A stretch of DNA of 64,000 bases from Pacificispira sp002696645 (GTDB lineage: Bacteria; Pseudomonadota; Alphaproteobacteria; UBA8366; Aestuariispiraceae): NCBI RefSeq assembly GCF_048892425.1, contig NZ_JBLZHU010000003.1, positions 310,001-374,000 on the forward strand, written 5' to 3'. The position numbers were made by a program, and so were the translations under genes. This document shows positions 1-9,300 of this stretch, one piece after another; within the stretch, counting starts at the first letter, position 1; each line of letters opens with the position of its first letter. The notes beneath the pieces are model-generated. The model was not told the DNA's origin. It did no database searches and saw only the letters and a program-made list of their open reading frames with translations.

Positions 1-2370
1 ATGGTAAAAATGGGGGGCGATCCCCAGAAAATTAACCCGCTATCGCCCTGTGATCTGGTAATCGACCATTCCGTCATGGTGGATTATTTCGGCGGTCCGG
101 ATGCATTCAAGAAAAATGTGGATCTTGAATTTGAGCGCAATGGGGAACGCTATGAATTCCTGCGCTGGGGCCAGACCGCATTTGATAACTTCCGCGTTGT
201 GCCCCCTGGCACAGGCATTTGCCACCAGGTGAACGTGGAATACCTGGCCCGCGGTGTCTGGTCTTCCACAGAGAAAACCGGCAGCGCCGAAATTGCCTAT
301 CCCGATACATTGGTTGGCACCGACAGCCATACGACCATGGTCAATGGCCTGGGCGTGCTGGGCTGGGGTGTTGGCGGGATTGAAGCAGAAGCCGCCATGC
401 TGGGACAGCCCGTTACGATGCTGATCCCGGAAGTAATCGGCTTCAAGCTGACCGGCCGCCTGAAAGAAGGCATGACCGCCACCGATCTGGTTCTGACCGT
501 CACCCAGATGCTGCGCAAAAAGGGCGTGGTTGGGAAATTCGTCGAATTCTATGGCGACGGGCTGGACAGCCTGACCCTGGCCGACCGTGCGACCATCGCC
601 AATATGGCCCCGGAATATGGGGCAACCTGCGGGATTTTCCCGATCGACGCCGAAACCATCCGCTATCTGACGTTCTCTGGTCGCGACGCCGATGAAATCG
701 CCCTGACCGAAGCCTATGCACGCGCTCAGGGCATGTGGCGGGAAGCAGGCTCTGTTGAGCCGGTCTTCACCGACACGCTGTCTCTGGACCTGGATCTTGT
801 TGAACCCTCATTGGCTGGCCCCAAACGCCCACAGGATCGTGTCGCCCTGTCCAAGATGCCGGAAAATATCGAAGATGTCTTTAAAGAGCGCGGTCATTCC
901 GACAATGCCACCGCCGTTGCCGGCGAAGAGTATAAGCTGCAGGACGGGTCCGTCGTGATTGCAGCGATCACATCCTGCACCAATACCTCCAACCCCGCCG
1001 TGCTGGTCGCAGCCGGTCTGGTCGCCCGCAAGGCGCGTCAAAAGGGCCTGTCGGTTAAGCCATGGGTCAAAACCTCCCTGGCGCCCGGGTCCCAGGTTGT
1101 GACCGATTACCTGGAAAAGGCCGGATTGCAAGCCGATTTGGACGCGCTGGGCTTTGATCTGGTGGGCTATGGCTGCACCACCTGTATCGGGAATTCCGGT
1201 CCGCTGCCTGAAGCCATTTCAGATGCAATTGATGAAGGCGATCTGGTCACAGCCGCCGTTCTGTCCGGCAACCGGAACTTCGAAGGCCGTGTCAGCCCGC
1301 AAACCCGTGCGAACTATCTGGCCTCCCCGCCCCTGGTTGTTGCCTATGCGCTGGCCGGAAATGTGAAAATCAATGTCGCCAGCGATCCCCTGGGAGAAGA
1401 CAGCGACGGCAACTCGGTCTATCTGAAAGATATCTGGCCGACCAATCACGAAATCCTGGAAACCGTTCAGCAATGCCTGACCCCGGCCATGTTCCAAAGC
1501 CGCTATGGCAATGTCTTCCAAGGCACGCCGCAATGGCAGGCAATCGACGTCACAGGCGGCGAAACCTATGAATGGAATGATGGGTCAACCTATGTTCAGC
1601 ACCCGCCCTATTTTGTCGATATGGCCCCTGAACCGTCAGACCCGGTTGAGATCAAGGGCGCGCGTCCGCTGTTAATCCTGGGCGACTCCGTCACCACGGA
1701 CCACATCTCACCAGCAGGCTCTTTCAAACCCGATACGCCCGCAGGCCAGTATCTGACGGAACGTCAGGTCCGCCCGAAAGACTTCAATTCCTATGGCTCT
1801 CGCCGGGGCAATCACGAAGTGATGATGCGCGGCACCTTCGCCAATATCCGCATTCGCAATGCCATGGTCGATGGCGTCGAAGGCGGCTTCACCCGTTTCA
1901 TGCCGTCTGGCGAGCAAATGTCGGTTTATGATGCGGCGATGAAATACAAGGAAGACGGCACCCCACTGGTTATTTTCGGGGGCAAGGAATACGGCACCGG
2001 ATCATCACGCGACTGGGCCGCGAAAGGCACCAATCTGCTGGGTGTGAAGGCGGTGATCGTTGAGAGCTTCGAGCGTATCCACCGTTCTAACCTGGTCGGC
2101 ATGGGCGTCTTGCCGTTGCAATTCAAAGATGGCGCAAGCTGGCAATCTCTGAAGCTGGACGGATCGGAAACCTTCGACCTGGTTGATATCGATGCCGATC
2201 TGAAACCCCGTCAGGACGTTACCCTGGTCATCCATCGCAAGGATGGCAGCAGCGAGAAGGTTGCCCTGACCTGCCGCATCGATACGGCGGGCGAGATCGA
2301 CTATTATCGCCATGGCGGTGTGCTGCAATATGTGCTGCGCAACCTGCTTGCCGAGGGCAATGCTGCTTAA
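1..2370 (+). CDS. acnA: Aconitate hydratase A, 5'-truncated by window edge
   Basis: Interconverts citrate and isocitrate in the TCA cycle as a cytoplasmic [4Fe-4S] enzyme. The visible 789 residues contain the cluster ligands: Cys326 in the ITSCTNTSNP stretch and Cys392/Cys395 in YGCTTCIGNSG. The swivel domain follows, with GDSVTTDHISPAG and the substrate-binding GSSRDWAAKG. AcnA is normally close to 890 residues and the visible start aligns just before KINPL.PCDLVIDHSV, so roughly the first 100 residues lie upstream of the window. The ATG at base 1 is therefore an internal Met codon, not the start. A strong hairpin follows the stop. Confidence 0.97.
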   Translation: MVKMGGDPQKINPLSPCDLVIDHSVMVDYFGGPDAFKKNVDLEFERNGERYEFLRWGQTAFDNFRVVPPGTGICHQVNVEYLARGVWSSTEKTGSAEIAYPDTLVGTDSHTTMVNGLGVLGWGVGGIEAEAAMLGQPVTMLIPEVIGFKLTGRLKEGMTATDLVLTVTQMLRKKGVVGKFVEFYGDGLDSLTLADRATIANMAPEYGATCGIFPIDAETIRYLTFSGRDADEIALTEAYARAQGMWREAGSVEPVFTDTLSLDLDLVEPSLAGPKRPQDRVALSKMPENIEDVFKERGHSDNATAVAGEEYKLQDGSVVIAAITSCTNTSNPAVLVAAGLVARKARQKGLSVKPWVKTSLAPGSQVVTDYLEKAGLQADLDALGFDLVGYGCTTCIGNSGPLPEAISDAIDEGDLVTAAVLSGNRNFEGRVSPQTRANYLASPPLVVAYALAGNVKINVASDPLGEDSDGNSVYLKDIWPTNHEILETVQQCLTPAMFQSRYGNVFQGTPQWQAIDVTGGETYEWNDGSTYVQHPPYFVDMAPEPSDPVEIKGARPLLILGDSVTTDHISPAGSFKPDTPAGQYLTERQVRPKDFNSYGSRRGNHEVMMRGTFANIRIRNAMVDGVEGGFTRFMPSGEQMSVYDAAMKYKEDGTPLVIFGGKEYGTGSSRDWAAKGTNLLGVKAVIVESFERIHRSNLVGMGVLPLQFKDGASWQSLKLDGSETFDLVDIDADLKPRQDVTLVIHRKDGSSEKVALTCRIDTAGEIDYYRHGGVLQYVLRNLLAEGNAA

Positions 2371-2397
2371 GGACAGAATTCAGTATGATCGTAAAGC

Positions 2398-2430
2398 GGG
2401 GGCGCGCCGGTTGGCGCGCCCCTCACTATT
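2398..2430 (+). terminator. Hairpin terminator after acnA
   Basis: A perfect 10-bp GC stem (GGGGCGCGCC / GGCGCGCCCC) closes a GGTT tetraloop, 28 bases after the aconitase stop. The downstream tail is only moderately T-rich (cactatt), so it may be a pause or mRNA-end hairpin rather than a canonical terminator. It also separates acnA from the convergent HD-GYP gene. Confidence 0.7.
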
Positions 2431-2467
2431 GTGGCAATCCCGCGCCGAACGCCTGGCCAATCCAGTT

Positions 2468-3946
2468 TTACTGAACGATAAGCCAGTCAAAATAGCCTTC
2501 TTCACCCATCGCAACACAGACTTCCACAACATCTGGATCAAGAAGACGGCCTTTTTCCTCCTTGATGATATCAAGGGCGGTTCTAAGGCCACGACCGGGT
2601 CGATAGGGACGGTGGGACGTGATGGATTCCAGGCTATCGGCAACTGCCACAATGCGCGATTCCAATGAGATTTCTGTCCCCACCAGACCATCCGGATACC
2701 CACTTCCATCCCATCTTTCGTGATGGTGCAGAATGATATCCTGAATAACTGGCGGGAGAATTTCGCCAGCAACGATATCGCAGCCCATGGCGCTGTGGGT
2801 TTTGATCAGGTCGTATTCCTGGGGCGTCAACGCACCCGGCTTGCTGAGAATGTCGGAGGGGATATCCAATTTTCCAATGTCATGGATACGCGCGCCCAAT
2901 TCCAAATTTTTTAGCTGGGGACCCTGCATACCCATCTGGCGACCGATTGATACGGCCAGGGTGGCGACGCGGTTTTGATGTTCCGATGTATACGGATCCC
3001 GGTGCGATTGCGCCTTGCTCAAGACATTCACGATCTCAAATTCTGCGCGACGCAGATGCGCCTGCATCTGCGCTTCCCTATCGACGATGTCATCTTGAGG
3101 GGATACTTTCTGCACTGACCCGACGATGCAGTCGACGCTGCCGTCTTCCATCAGTTCCGGCGTTAACGAGATATCGCCGGTAACATACGATCCGTCGGCA
3201 CAGACGAATCTGGCTAATGCCTGGCAGGGTTCAATTGGACCATCGTAGAAGATACAGTACAGCGGATCATCGGGCTCACGGCTCTGGGGCGACAGCACGG
3301 ATTGTAAAGACTGCGTGGCCATATTTTCCGCCGAATAGCCAAGCATTTGGGCAAAACTGGAATTCACCCTCAGAAAATTCCCTTTTGTGTCCAGATAGAA
3401 TAATCCGATTGTCGCCGCCTCAAAGCTGGAACTCAACCGGTTTGCAGCAATATGCAGTGCATCCCCCTCATGACGCAGGGAACAATTTCTGCCGATCCGT
3501 TTGGTTATTTCTGACAACAATTTCTGCTCTGCGGGGATAAAGCTGGGATGTGTCTTGTTTGGTGAGGATTCCGCGTAAAAAACGTCCATCCGTCCGATAA
3601 GTCTGTCCTTACAATGAATAACGGACGATATCATCCAGGGTGACGGTTTGAAATTGGGGGATAGATAGGTGACGTCGCAACAATCAATGCGTATGCTGGC
3701 TTTCTTGGGATGCCGTAAGCCTTTTGGAATCATCGTAACGATTTCGGTCATAATCTCAGAAAATGGCCGTTCACAATCATTCAAGGCTTCAGACACTTCA
3801 TAAAGACAATTAAGAATCTTTGCATGTTTCAATATAGCTTTTATGGCTGGAGTGTTTTGTTTACCGTCCGTATGAAGGGCAATATCGATCATTCTGACCA
3901 AACTGGGATCGATTTTTTGGGGGGATTTTACAACCTGCGTCATCAT
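2468..3946 (-). CDS. PAS and HD-GYP domain protein, probable c-di-GMP phosphodiesterase
   Basis: A 492-residue cytoplasmic signalling protein with no signal peptide or membrane segment. Residues about 30-160 look like a GAF-type sensor, 170-285 form a PAS domain (GLFYLDTKGNFLRVN, MLGYS), and 300-480 are HD-GYP. The metal and catalytic motifs are intact: HDIGK at 355-359, HHHERWDGSGYP ending in GYP at 416-418, and VADSLESI. HD-GYP domains with these residues hydrolyse c-di-GMP, so lowering c-di-GMP in response to the PAS/GAF input is the likely role; the signal cannot be read. Met1 or Met2 could be the start, and no strong ribosome site is visible. It is divergent from the transglutaminase-like gene. 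Confidence 0.9.
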   Translation of the reverse strand: MMTQVVKSPQKIDPSLVRMIDIALHTDGKQNTPAIKAILKHAKILNCLYEVSEALNDCERPFSEIMTEIVTMIPKGLRHPKKASIRIDCCDVTYLSPNFKPSPWMISSVIHCKDRLIGRMDVFYAESSPNKTHPSFIPAEQKLLSEITKRIGRNCSLRHEGDALHIAANRLSSSFEAATIGLFYLDTKGNFLRVNSSFAQMLGYSAENMATQSLQSVLSPQSREPDDPLYCIFYDGPIEPCQALARFVCADGSYVTGDISLTPELMEDGSVDCIVGSVQKVSPQDDIVDREAQMQAHLRRAEFEIVNVLSKAQSHRDPYTSEHQNRVATLAVSIGRQMGMQGPQLKNLELGARIHDIGKLDIPSDILSKPGALTPQEYDLIKTHSAMGCDIVAGEILPPVIQDIILHHHERWDGSGYPDGLVGTEISLESRIVAVADSLESITSHRPYRPGRGLRTALDIIKEEKGRLLDPDVVEVCVAMGEEGYFDWLIVQ

Positions 3947-4078
3947 GGTACCCGTTTAAAAACATGCTTAACTATTCCAAATGGACGTTTGAAGTCTGTC
4001 ACATAGAAGTTAATAAGACGCTAACACTTTTTCTTCCTCGCAGTGCGGTTGAATTCCTTTATAAACCTGGGAAATATC

Positions 4079-4993
4079 ATGCAAATTTTGACCGTCCATC
4101 ACCTGACCAGTTATCGATATGACCGACCGGTGCGATTTGGCGAACACGCCCTGATCATGCGCCCCCGCGACAGCCACGACCTGCGCATGATAGAGGCGTC
4201 TTTGTCCGTCTATCCGGCATCAGAGTTTCGCTGGACCCATGATGTGTTTGGCAATTCCATCGCGCGTGTTAATTTCCTGGAGGAGGCGGATCATCTGGAT
4301 ATCGAAAGCACAATTAAAATAGAACATTACGGACTGTCCTATCCTGATTTTTCCACTCTTGATTCCTTCGCAACGACACTGCCCTTCCCGTATAAAACGG
4401 ACGAAATCGCAGATTTGGGGCGCTGCACGGAACGTCATTATCCAGACCCGGATCACAAGCTGACCGAATGGGCGCGGCAATTTCTGGTAAACAGCACGGA
4501 CCCAACCAGCGCGCCCAATACGGCAGAGACGCTGTTGGCCATGAATCAGGCAATCAGCAATACCTTTACCTATGAAACCCGCGACGCCCATGGCACCCAG
4601 ACGCCCATGGAGACGATGGAACGGGGCACCGGCACATGTCGCGATTTCGCCCTCTTCTTTATGGAGGCGGTGCGGTCTTTTGGCCTGGGGGCGCGTTTCG
4701 TATCGGGATATCTGTACGACCCTGCCATGGATGCCGCCTTTAAGGATCCGAATCTACCGGAAGGGGCCCATCTGCGCGGTGCCGGTGCGACCCATGCCTG
4801 GGTTCAGGTTTATCTGCCTGGCGCCGGATGGGTTGAATATGATCCGACCAATGGCATCGCCGGGGGTGCAAACCTGATCCGTGTGGCAGTGACCCGCGAT
4901 CCGTCTCAGGCCTTGCCCGTTACAGGGTCGTTCTATGGCCCTGCGGAGGCATTTCAGTCTCTGTCAATTTCCGTCCAGGTTACATCAGGCTGA
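4079..4993 (+). CDS. Transglutaminase-like cysteine protease family protein
   Basis: A 304-residue protein of the bacterial transglutaminase-like family, with an N-terminal beta domain (LTVHHLTSYRYDRPVRFGEH) followed by the papain-fold core. The Cys-His-Asp triad is visible in GTGTCRDFA, THAWVQVYLPG and VEYDPTNG. There is no signal peptide, so it should be cytoplasmic. I chose the ATG at 4079 because family members begin at M.ILTVHHLT.Y and GGGAAA lies just upstream; an in-frame ATG at 4043 would add 12 unconserved residues. The substrate is unknown; relatives often sit with circularly permuted ATP-grasp or alpha-E proteins, which are absent here. Confidence 0.88.
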   Translation: MQILTVHHLTSYRYDRPVRFGEHALIMRPRDSHDLRMIEASLSVYPASEFRWTHDVFGNSIARVNFLEEADHLDIESTIKIEHYGLSYPDFSTLDSFATTLPFPYKTDEIADLGRCTERHYPDPDHKLTEWARQFLVNSTDPTSAPNTAETLLAMNQAISNTFTYETRDAHGTQTPMETMERGTGTCRDFALFFMEAVRSFGLGARFVSGYLYDPAMDAAFKDPNLPEGAHLRGAGATHAWVQVYLPGAGWVEYDPTNGIAGGANLIRVAVTRDPSQALPVTGSFYGPAEAFQSLSISVQVTSG

Positions 4994-5073
4994 TCCGGTC
5001 CGATGCGCGCCATCAACCAGCAGTCACCCAGATGTGATTCGAGCGGATTGCCGTTCCGGCCTATCGTCCTGCC

Positions 5074-5850
5074 ATGACACATGATCGACGCCATTTTCTG
5101 AAACGCAGCCTGATTGCCCTGTCCCTTATCACGGCAGGCACTATGGCAGGGTTCAGCAATTCCACTGATGCAGCAGATGCGACACCCTTGGTCGTGGTTG
5201 AGTTGTTTACCAGTCAGGGCTGCAGTTCCTGCCCCCCAGCAGAAGCCTTTCTGAAAGACCTGACCAAACGGGATGACGTTCTGGCCCTGGAGTTTCATGT
5301 CGATTATTGGGATTATATCGGCTGGAAGGATCCGTTTGCGGACCCGGCCTTTACCGCGCGTCAGCGGCACTACAACACCCTGCTGGGATCGGCCTATAAC
5401 TACACACCGCAAATGGTGATCGATGGGACGGCCCATGAAGTCGGATCGCGCCGCAGCGCCGTAGAAGCCAGAATTGAATCGGCTGCCATGAAGCGGCAGA
5501 TGCGGGAAATGGGGTCAAACCCGCCGCAGATGACCGTAACCCCCACAACCGGGGGCGGCGCACAGATAACGCTGGATGGGATGCCACAAGACGCGGAATC
5601 CTATCAAGTATTGTTGATTGGATTTGATGCCCCGCATGAAACCGAAGTGCTGCGAGGAGAAAATTCCGGCAAAAACCTGGTCAATGCCCGCGTGGTTCGG
5701 TCCATTGAAACCCTGTCATCCAACTGGCAGGGAGGCCCGGCAAACCTGACCTTGACACCGGATCAGATGAAGGGGACGGGCGGATGTGCGATCCTTGTAC
5801 AAAGCGCCAAGACAGGCGCCATCGCGGCGGCAACCACACTTGATTACTGA
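5074..5850 (+). CDS. DUF1223 family secreted thioredoxin-fold protein
   Basis: A 258-residue DUF1223 protein. The N terminus carries a twin-arginine-type motif (RRHFLKR) followed by a hydrophobic stretch and an Ala-rich cleavage region near residue 35, so export to the periplasm is likely, probably through Tat. The mature part starts VVVELFTSQGCSSCPPAE, the diagnostic CxxC of this thioredoxin-like family. The biochemical role of DUF1223 is not established; redox or thiol handling is inferred from the fold and the CxxC. Its stop overlaps the end of the convergent methyltransferase gene by 7 bases. Confidence 0.88.
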   Translation: MTHDRRHFLKRSLIALSLITAGTMAGFSNSTDAADATPLVVVELFTSQGCSSCPPAEAFLKDLTKRDDVLALEFHVDYWDYIGWKDPFADPAFTARQRHYNTLLGSAYNYTPQMVIDGTAHEVGSRRSAVEARIESAAMKRQMREMGSNPPQMTVTPTTGGGAQITLDGMPQDAESYQVLLIGFDAPHETEVLRGENSGKNLVNARVVRSIETLSSNWQGGPANLTLTPDQMKGTGGCAILVQSAKTGAIAAATTLDY

Positions 5851-6785
5851 TCGGAATGCCCCGGCCCTTTTGGGCGAACCCCATCCCCGGTCGGGATTTC
5901 TTCCGTCCCCAATGCATCGGCCAGGCGCGTGGTCGCACTGCCAGGCGACAGGGGCTTGGGCTGTGACGCGGCGGGGCGCCAACCATGCAGGAAAATCACA
6001 TCAAACCGCGCCGTGATGCGCCCGTCCGGTCCCCCAAACCGTGCCGCATAAAGCTCTGCCGCGCGCATGAAGACACTGCGCCGTGTGCTATGCTTCAGAC
6101 GCTCCAGAACCGCATTCGCCTCTCCCATCGCGCGCAGATCCGCCATCAGTTGGAAAGGATCGGCATAGCTGACATCAATCCGGTCCATATCCGCAACCGG
6201 CAGGGCAAAGCCGGCCCGTTGCAAGAGACCCGCCGCATCCCGCAGATCCACCATAGGGGATATACGCGGCGAGACGCCGCCCATTTCCGCAAGCTCCGCC
6301 TCCATCAGGCATTGACGCAGTTCCGTTAAGGTTTCCCCCCCGAAAATCACCCCCTGAAACAATCCATCCGGCTTTAGCGCCCTATTGATCTGAACCAGGG
6401 AACCGGGAAGATCATTCACCCAATGCAGCGCCAGACAGGATGTGATCAGATCAAAAGTCTCATCCTGCAGGGGCAGAAGATCCTCATCGGCCACAAGACT
6501 GGGATAGCCCCGCCCGGCCCCCTGTGCGGCATAGACCGGGGAGCGATCACACAGCATGATCCGACCGACCCTGCCACTGGTACGCAGCGTGTCGGCAAGC
6601 ACCCCATCGCGCGACCCCAGGTCCAGGGCAAACTCAAAGGTCCGCGCAACATCCTCCAACCGCTCAACCAATCGATCGGCGATTTCCCGGAACAGAAAAT
6701 CATGATCCCCTGCCCGCAGTGCCGCACGGTCCCGTCGATGACGCAAAACCGCGCGATCAAAAACTATCTGAGTGTCACCGGACAC
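5844..6785 (-). CDS. SAM-dependent methyltransferase, NDUFAF5/BioC-like
   Basis: A 313-residue class-I methyltransferase. The SAM motif FALDLGSRDG, an acidic post-I strand (IMLCDRSP) and the motif SCLALHWVNDLPG match the family holding mitochondrial NDUFAF5 (complex I assembly hydroxylase/methyltransferase-like) and resembling BioC. Bacterial relatives commonly lie next to comF, as here with one gene between. Start taken as GTG at 6785, with GTGAG upstream. The C-terminal 40 residues are Pro-rich and low complexity. Whether the target is a respiratory subunit or malonyl-ACP cannot be decided; no other biotin gene is nearby, which favours the NDUFAF5-like reading. Confidence 0.85.
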   Translation of the reverse strand: MSGDTQIVFDRAVLRHRRDRAALRAGDHDFLFREIADRLVERLEDVARTFEFALDLGSRDGVLADTLRTSGRVGRIMLCDRSPVYAAQGAGRGYPSLVADEDLLPLQDETFDLITSCLALHWVNDLPGSLVQINRALKPDGLFQGVIFGGETLTELRQCLMEAELAEMGGVSPRISPMVDLRDAAGLLQRAGFALPVADMDRIDVSYADPFQLMADLRAMGEANAVLERLKHSTRRSVFMRAAELYAARFGGPDGRITARFDVIFLHGWRPAASQPKPLSPGSATTRLADALGTEEIPTGDGVRPKGPGHSDQ

Positions 6786-6885
6786 AATGGCTCACTTTCT
6801 CATTCCACAATTGGATCAAAGTCTTTCCCTACCCCGTCGCATGCTTTTACAGTAGGAAAACAGCATTCAAGATAAAGGGTTCCCG

Positions 6886-8505
6886 GTGTCAGTCAAAACC
6901 ATCAATGTACACAGTCTTCACGCCGCCTTGTGCCGCGGGCAGGAAATTGCCCTGATCGATCCCAGAGAGCAAGGCAGCTTTGGCGCCCGCCATATCCTGC
7001 GTGCGGTCAATATGCCCCGCAGCCGGTTTGAACTTCTCTACCGCCGCATGATCCCCCGCCAGTCCGTACCGATCGTTCTGTGCGATGCAGGCGAAGGATT
7101 GGTCACAGGTGTCGCAGACATACTCGCCTTTGCGGGATGGACTGATATTTCCATTCTGGACGGCGGTGTTGATGCGTGGGAAGCGGTAGGATTTCCCCTG
7201 TTTTCAGGCGTGAACGTTCCGTCAAAAGCATTCGGAGAATATATCGAGGCGAAATTTGGGACGCCGCATGTTTCCGCTGAAACCCTGGACCAGATGCAGC
7301 GATCCGGGGATGATCTGGTCATTCTGGACAGCCGACCTTTCACCGAATTCAATTCCTTATCCATACCGGGGGGGATTGATATGCCGGGCGCGGAACTGGT
7401 TCATCGTGTCAAAACCGTCGCGCCCAATCCAACAACGACCATTGTTGTAAATTGCGCCGGGCGAACTCGCTCTATCATTGGCGCACAATCCCTCATCAAT
7501 GCAGGGATCCCCAATCCTGTTGTGGCGCTGGAGAATGGCACAATGGGATGGATGCTGGCCGGGCTGGAATGCGCCCGTGGCAACACGAACCTGGCCCCTG
7601 AACCAGATGCGGCAGCGAATGATTGGGCACGGTCCGCCGCGCACAAAGTAGGGGCACATTTCGGTGTAGAAAGGCTGGATTGGGATGCGATCAACGCATG
7701 GCGCACAGAAGTCGATCGTACAACCTATCTGTTGGATGTACGCACGATAGAGGAATATGAGGCAGGGCATATACCCGGTTCCCATCATGCGCCGGGCGGG
7801 CAACTGGTCCAGGCAACGGATGAATATGTCGGCATTCTGAACAGCCGCCTTGTGCTGATTGACGACACCGAAACCCGCGCCCTTATGACGGCCGCCTGGC
7901 TGCGCCAGATGGGCTGGCAGGATGTCACCGTTTTGAAAGGAGGGATTGGGTCTCGTGGCACGGAAACAGGGTCCATTGAGGAATCTGTATTCGAATTGGG
8001 CCTGATGCCGGTTTCCGAGATCGCCGCTCAGGATGCGATGAAACTGACGGATGCCGTTATGATTGATTTTTCGTCCAGTCTGAGCCATCGCAAGGGGCAT
8101 CCGCAGGGGGCCCGATTTGCCATTCGGGCCAGGGCGACAGAGGATTTGAAGTCGGTATTATGCAGCCGGTTGCTGGTATTCACCGCCCGAGACCCCCGCA
8201 TCGCAACTTTGGCCGCACAGGATATGATGCGCGCCGGCGTCCATCGGGTCCGTGTTCTGACCGGGGGCACAATTGCCTGGGAACAAGCGGGCGGCCCGAT
8301 GGGTTCGGGCATTGAGGATGCTTTTTCAGCAGAAGATGATGTCTTACATAAACCCTATGAAATCACCGTGGATAAGACAGCCATGCAACGCTACATCGAT
8401 TGGGAACTCGCCCTGGTCCCTCAAGTACGGCGGGAAGGCACTTTGACATTCCCCGATTTCCCAATCCCTTCCGGCGCAATCGCCACAGGCCAAAATGCGG
8501 ATTGA
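6886..8505 (+). CDS. Tandem rhodanese-domain protein (four domains)
   Basis: A 539-residue cytoplasmic protein made of about four rhodanese-like modules (roughly 1-110, 125-235, 255-355 and 370-480), each with the family's LID.R / GGxxAW landmarks. Only the second has a catalytic-loop Cys (VVNCAGRTRS). The equivalent loops of modules 1, 3 and 4 read VLCDAGEG, LIDDTETRA and VFTARDPR, so most modules are probably structural or non-sulfurtransferase. Start is GTG at 6886 with AAAGGG six bases before it. It overlaps comF by 11 bases, implying translational coupling. Sulfane-sulfur transfer by module 2 is inferred from the Cys loop. Confidence 0.88.
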   Translation: MSVKTINVHSLHAALCRGQEIALIDPREQGSFGARHILRAVNMPRSRFELLYRRMIPRQSVPIVLCDAGEGLVTGVADILAFAGWTDISILDGGVDAWEAVGFPLFSGVNVPSKAFGEYIEAKFGTPHVSAETLDQMQRSGDDLVILDSRPFTEFNSLSIPGGIDMPGAELVHRVKTVAPNPTTTIVVNCAGRTRSIIGAQSLINAGIPNPVVALENGTMGWMLAGLECARGNTNLAPEPDAAANDWARSAAHKVGAHFGVERLDWDAINAWRTEVDRTTYLLDVRTIEEYEAGHIPGSHHAPGGQLVQATDEYVGILNSRLVLIDDTETRALMTAAWLRQMGWQDVTVLKGGIGSRGTETGSIEESVFELGLMPVSEIAAQDAMKLTDAVMIDFSSSLSHRKGHPQGARFAIRARATEDLKSVLCSRLLVFTARDPRIATLAAQDMMRAGVHRVRVLTGGTIAWEQAGGPMGSGIEDAFSAEDDVLHKPYEITVDKTAMQRYIDWELALVPQVRREGTLTFPDFPIPSGAIATGQNAD

Positions 8506-9268
8506 AACCTTCCCCGGTGTCGCAACCGCCCTGCCTGCGCAAATACTGCATGCCGCATTGAATTTCGTATTGCCGCCCCGTTGCACAAGCTGTGGCGTGC
8601 AAACCGGTTCGACCGGCGGGTTGTGCACGGAATGTTGGACTCAGGCGCGCTTTATCGCCGCGCCGCAATGCTGCCAATGCGGCTATCCATTTGAACTGGA
8701 TTTCGGCGATGGCGTTCGCTGTGGTGCGTGCCTGTCCCGCGCCCCCTATTTTGACCGGGCCCGCGCTGCTGTCGCCTATGACGACCGGATCGCCCAGATC
8801 GTTATTGCCTTCAAACATGGGGATCGAACCGATCTTGCCCCAGGATTGGCCGCATGGATGCGTCGGGCGGGTGGCGAATTGTTGCAGGAGGCAGATATAA
8901 TCGCCCCGGTACCATTGCACCGCCGTCGGCTTTTTTCGCGGCGCTATAATCAATCCAGCCTTCTGGGACAGCCCTTGGCCCATGCGGCTGGCATTCCGTT
9001 TATTGGCGATCTGGTCATTCGCCAGCGGGAAACGGACTCTCAAGGTCATCTGTCCCCGTCCGCCCGTCGCCGCAATGTCGAAGGTGCTTTTCGTGTTGCC
9101 GCCCAACATAAAGACATGCTGAAAGATAAACGTGTCCTGTTGATCGATGATGTTCTGACCACCGGGGCCACCGTGAATGCAATCGCCAGACGGTTGAAAC
9201 GGGAGGGGGCACGCACCGTGGATGTCCTGACCTTAACGCGGGTCGTACGGGAAACAAGCGTTTCGTAA
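8495..9268 (+). CDS. comF: ComF family phosphoribosyltransferase-like protein
   Basis: A 257-residue ComF/GntX-type protein. The N terminus holds a double zinc-ribbon (CTSCGVQ...CTECW, then CCQCG...CGAC). The C-terminal half is a type-I phosphoribosyltransferase fold with the PRPP-binding signature VLLIDDVLTTGATV. In naturally transformable bacteria ComF supports DNA uptake; in alphaproteobacteria it is widespread and its role is less certain. It starts inside the 3' end of the rhodanese gene and is probably co-translated with it. Length is normal for the family. Confidence 0.92.
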   Translation: MRIETFPGVATALPAQILHAALNFVLPPRCTSCGVQTGSTGGLCTECWTQARFIAAPQCCQCGYPFELDFGDGVRCGACLSRAPYFDRARAAVAYDDRIAQIVIAFKHGDRTDLAPGLAAWMRRAGGELLQEADIIAPVPLHRRRLFSRRYNQSSLLGQPLAHAAGIPFIGDLVIRQRETDSQGHLSPSARRRNVEGAFRVAAQHKDMLKDKRVLLIDDVLTTGATVNAIARRLKREGARTVDVLTLTRVVRETSVS

Positions 9269-9300
9269 CTGTACGCGTACGGAATATTCGCTCCGTTGAT

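Noticed and set aside
1..3. ATG at the first base as the start of aconitase
   Set aside because: The alignment shows about 100 missing N-terminal residues, so this is an internal Met codon at the window edge.
3954..3972. CtrA-like box TTAA-N8-TTAA upstream of the HD-GYP gene
   Set aside because: The CtrA consensus spacing is 7, not 8, and no other supporting element is near.
9271..9280. GTACGCGTAC palindrome between comF and the Fe-S gene
   Set aside because: Only 10 bp, in a short convergent gap, with no terminator tail or promoter nearby.
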